This document shows positions 60,744-64,000 of a stretch of DNA of 64,000 nt, piece by piece (position 1 is the first letter of the stretch; each line of letters starts with the position of its first letter). The position numbers and the translations under genes are program-made. The stretch lies in contig OZ059895.1 in the NCBI GenBank assembly GCA_964057225.1, positions 6,262,001 to 6,326,000 on the forward strand. The letters run 5' to 3'. The notes under the pieces were generated by a model. That model was not told the DNA's origin, did no database searches, and worked only from the letters and a program-made list of their open reading frames with translations. This DNA is from Auanema rhodensis. Its lineage: Eukaryota > Nematoda > Chromadorea > Rhabditida > Rhabditidae.

Positions 60744-63700
60744 CTAGTTGTAGAACTTCTTTCCATTCTTGGCGTAATCTCTCAATAATTGGCATGGCTC
60801 AAACTGAAAAGAGGATTCTTACTTTTCCCAACATTTCATGGTTTGTTGTTCATGTCGAAATCAAAACATACTTGTTCACGAGCGTAGGCAGAAGCGAACT
60901 TGTCCATGGAGTTGACAAGCTTCTCAGCACCATAGAGATCTAAGAAGCGGAATGGTCCTCCCCAGAAAGGTGGGAATCCAATACCGAAGACGGATGCAAT
61001 ATCTCCATCAGACTATAAATTAATTGATATTCATGGTATACTGAAATTCATCGAATAACGTACAGGAGATGCAATAACTTCTTCTTGAAGACAGAGCACA
61101 GCTTCGTTAATGAAACGAGATGCAAGTCTAAGTTGACGATCTTCTGTTGTGTTGCTATAAAAATATCATCATGAATAACTCAGAAAATGCTAGTTACCAG
61201 TTGGCTGGAGCAGTCAAACGGTACTTCTGGAGCAGCTTGGATGCTTCCTCGTTAACGCGCTTGCTTCCCTTCTTACCATCTCCGTAAAGATAGATACCTA
61301 GATATCAGAAATTAAAACAGGTAAATATTTAAATAAAAAACAAACCCTTTCCATTCTTCTTTCCGTAGAATCCAGCGTTAACCATAGAGGTGAGAAGTTC
61401 AGCATTACCACCCTGGACACGTGGGCCAAGAGCTTTGCCCAAAAACTCGGCAACATGAGCTCCAACATCAAGACCAACCTTAAAATAGAAAAAAGAAGTT
61501 AACTCTTTTAGTAATGATACACCTCATCAGCAAGAGTAGCAGCTCCAACTGGGAAACCGAATTGCTTAGTAAGTTTATCAAGATCATTTGGAGAAACTCC
61601 TTCTTGAAGGAGTCTGACTACTTCTGACATCATGGGTCCAAGGCAGCGAACAACAAAGAATCCTGGGCAATCCTTGAAGAATTCGATTGTAACATATCAT
61701 TAAATAGGTTTCTTTCATACCTTAACAACAACAACCAATTTTCCTTGCTTAAGGCCAGCACGAGCAGCAGTTGCAAGAGTTTCTTTGGAAGTTCCGTCAT
61801 GAACAATAATTTCCAAAAGTTGCATTTTGTCAACAGGTGAGAAGTAGTGCATTCCAATAATCTGGATCAAAGTATTGTTGGAAATATGAGAGATATATTA
61901 GTTTTAACCTTATCTGGCCTAGCAGAAGCTTTGGCGATTTCCTTGATTGGAAGAGCAGAGGTATTAGAAGCAATAACGGTATTCTAAGAAACAAATTTAC
62001 ATTCAAACAGATTTGTTGAAAAAAGAAACATACGGGTCCAACAATGCTTTCGATTTGCTTGATAACTTTATGTTTCAAGTTGATATCTTCGAAAACTGCT
62101 TCAATAACAAGATCGGAATTCTTAATAGCATTGTAATCAGTTGCAGCAGTCATGTTGGAAATAATGCGTTCCTTTTCAAGCTTATTAATCTTCTTTTTCT
62201 TCTGTTGAGTGTTCAATTGAGTGATTATTTGGTTTTGGCCACGCTCCAAACCCTGAAGCATTATAACTTAAATAATTAATCGAGAACTTGGTAAATTACA
62301 GATTCGTTCATATCGATCATGACGGCTTTTACTCCCTTGTCAATAGTGACATTAACAATACCGGCACCCATCAAACCTGCTCCAATTACGGCAACCTCGC
62401 TAAAAAAAAATTGTTATACTTAGGAGAAGAAAAACATACTTGACAGGGATTCCTTCTCCGTATTTGCTTTTCTTAGCTTCAGTGGATCCATTGAATAATC
62501 CGATCAGAGCAGCAGATTGGTAACTTTGAGTAAGCTCTCCAAAAGCCTGTAACCAAAACTTTACAAAACAAGCATTAATCACGACATTACCTTAGCTTCA
62601 TGAGCATATCCGGCTTCACCTCCCTTGATAACTCCAGTGCGAATAACATCAAGAATCTTTAGAGGAGCAGGGTAGTTACCAGCAGTCATTTTCACGATCT
62701 GAAGAAGATATTTTTCCATTATTTGAAATGAATAAAACCTTTTCTCTGGCCATCTTCAAAACCACATTGTCCAAAACTAAAGAAGATTTTATAATCTGAA
62801 AGTACAAATTTACTTTTCCACAAAGAAATTACTCATATACCGATTGGGTGAGATTATAAATCTTCCCCTTATCGCGGTTGATCTTTAGAGAACCCTCAGA
62901 TAATTGACGAGCAGTTTTGATAGCTACTTCTTCCAAATATCTAAATGTCTAGTTGACAACATAATTTTTCAAATTGAAAAACCTGTGAGTATTCTTTACA
63001 CCAGGTTCAACACCATCTCCAAGAGGTTGGATGACCTGATCCACTAAGCCAATCTTCTTAGCCTTGTCAGCCTTAACACGCTTTCCGGTAAGAATCATAT
63101 CAAGGGCGTTTTGGAGAGACACAAGTTTAGGCAAGCGTTGGGTTCCACCTGCACCAGGAAGAAGACCAAGCATGACCTGAAAAGAATTCGATTAATTTCA
63201 TCTAAAGATTCAAGCTCTCACCTCTGGTAGAGCCAACTGTGTCTTCTTGTCGTTAACAGCAATTCTATAGTGGCAAGCAAGAGCCAACTCAAGACCTCCA
63301 CCCATACAACTACCCATGATAGCGGCAACAATTGGCTTAGTAGATTTTTCAAGCTTGAAGAACTGCTCCTGGCCACCCCTCAAACAATTTTATATAGAAA
63401 TACGTGTTCCAGTTTAAAATACTTTGCAATAGCTTCACCATCGGCAGCGGTCTTAGCATTCTTTAACATGTTGATATCGGCACCAGCAACGAAACTATTG
63501 GGTTTTCCAGACATGAGTACGATTGACTTAACTGAATCATCCTTTTGAGCCTAAACAAAAAAGTAGTTAAGCATTGGAAAATTTACTAACCGATTCCATG
63601 GCACTCTTGATATCATTGCTAACAGCCTCATTCAAGGTGTTCTCCTTCATATTTGGAGCATCGATCTTGATGATAGCAACATCTCCATTTCTTTCAACTC

Positions 63701-63931
63701 TGACTGTTCCTTAAGGTTATATCATTTTGAGGAAAAGAATCTCATAACGAACCTTGATTCACCGTCTGGGTGGTGCTGAGTAAACGAGCAGAGGGAGCTA
63801 AAAATGTTGAGATATTTAGAAATAATAATAAAGATATTATAATGGAAATTAGAATTAGTTATATTCTTCGAAGATTTTAAACTTTAAAACATACCAAAGA
63901 GCTTCTTTCCATATGCCAATCGAGACAGCAT
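60744..63931 (-). CDS. HADHA: Mitochondrial trifunctional enzyme alpha subunit
   Basis: A fusion of long-chain enoyl-CoA hydratase and 3-hydroxyacyl-CoA dehydrogenase for mitochondrial beta-oxidation. Read in full through about 15 exons. The presequence [18 protein letters not shown] is basic. The crotonase domain has [11 protein letters not shown], the [20 protein letters not shown] loop and [20 protein letters not shown], with both catalytic Glu present. The Rossmann motif [20 protein letters not shown] starts the dehydrogenase, with the catalytic His in [17 protein letters not shown]. The C terminus [20 protein letters not shown] continues to a last exon giving [19 protein letters not shown], matching human. 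Total length of about 750-760 residues is normal for the family. An acceptor-like ATTTCAG ends 13 nt before the ATG (AG at 63945-63946 on the complement), fitting spliced-leader addition. No broken frames seen. Confidence 0.98.
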
Positions 63932-64000
63932 GATGGAAATCTGTCTGAAATGATATAAATAAAGAAATAAACTGGGTTACAAGAATATAATCAAAAATAT

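Noticed and set aside
63270-63548. 92-residue plus-strand frame over HADHA
   Set aside because: It is the shadow of the crotonase-domain exons, which match the family in detail on the minus strand.
1-64000. tRNA, rRNA or known microRNA genes
   Set aside because: No cloverleaf with A and B boxes, no rRNA segments and no let-7, lin-4, mir-1, mir-34 or mir-124 type sequence was seen by eye; a covariance-model search was not possible.

Overview
The window is nuclear DNA from a nematode. Introns are mostly 40-50 nt with GT...AG ends and T-rich 3' sites, several starts sit a few bases behind a splice-acceptor-like TTTCAG/TTTTAG (as expected for spliced-leader addition), and the gene set includes nematode-typical families: a cuticlin-type ZP protein, an nlp-8-like neuropeptide precursor, a Dicer-related helicase, a serpentine chemoreceptor and a Schlafen-like nuclease-fold protein. 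The DNA is AT-rich. I cannot name the species or clade from sequence alone.

Layout. 1-14 kb: a large acidic and coiled-coil protein (1071-8750, + strand) behind an E2F-like promoter element, then a RIG-I/Dicer-related helicase (9019-13874, +). 14-29 kb: a gene-poor tract loaded with long (GA)n/(CT)n arrays, poly-C/poly-G runs and short AT-rich palindromes. 28.9-30.9 kb: the neuropeptide precursor with five FDR...FGL peptides. 32-35 kb, - strand: an unrecognised secreted protein and PDCD5. 35.7-42.2 kb, + strand: dipeptidyl peptidase III with a mitochondrial-type leader, a SKI8/WDR61-like WD40 protein and a Schlafen-like protein, closely spaced head-to-tail. 42.9-45.1 kb: cuticlin. 45.9-48.6 kb: two His-rich paralogues in opposite orientation on either side of a coiled-coil protein with RRRS motifs. 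49.8-52.7 kb, - strand: a DEG/ENaC channel subunit carrying a truncated mariner copy in an intron. 54.3-57.8 kb, + strand: a seven-helix chemoreceptor and a triple C2HC zinc-finger protein. 58.1-58.3 kb, - strand: the terminal exon of a membrane protein with a PDZ-ligand tail. 60.7-63.9 kb, - strand: the mitochondrial trifunctional enzyme alpha subunit (HADHA).

The genes do not form one pathway. A loose theme is RNA surveillance: the Dicer-related helicase, the SKI8-like WD protein (Ski/exosome and PAF1 role in other animals) and the Schlafen-like protein (family includes the nematode piRNA 5'-processing nuclease PUCH) lie within 33 kb. This co-location may be chance. Exon joins were made by hand; CDS spans are start codon to stop codon including introns, and one or two junctions in the first and Schlafen-like genes are unresolved.
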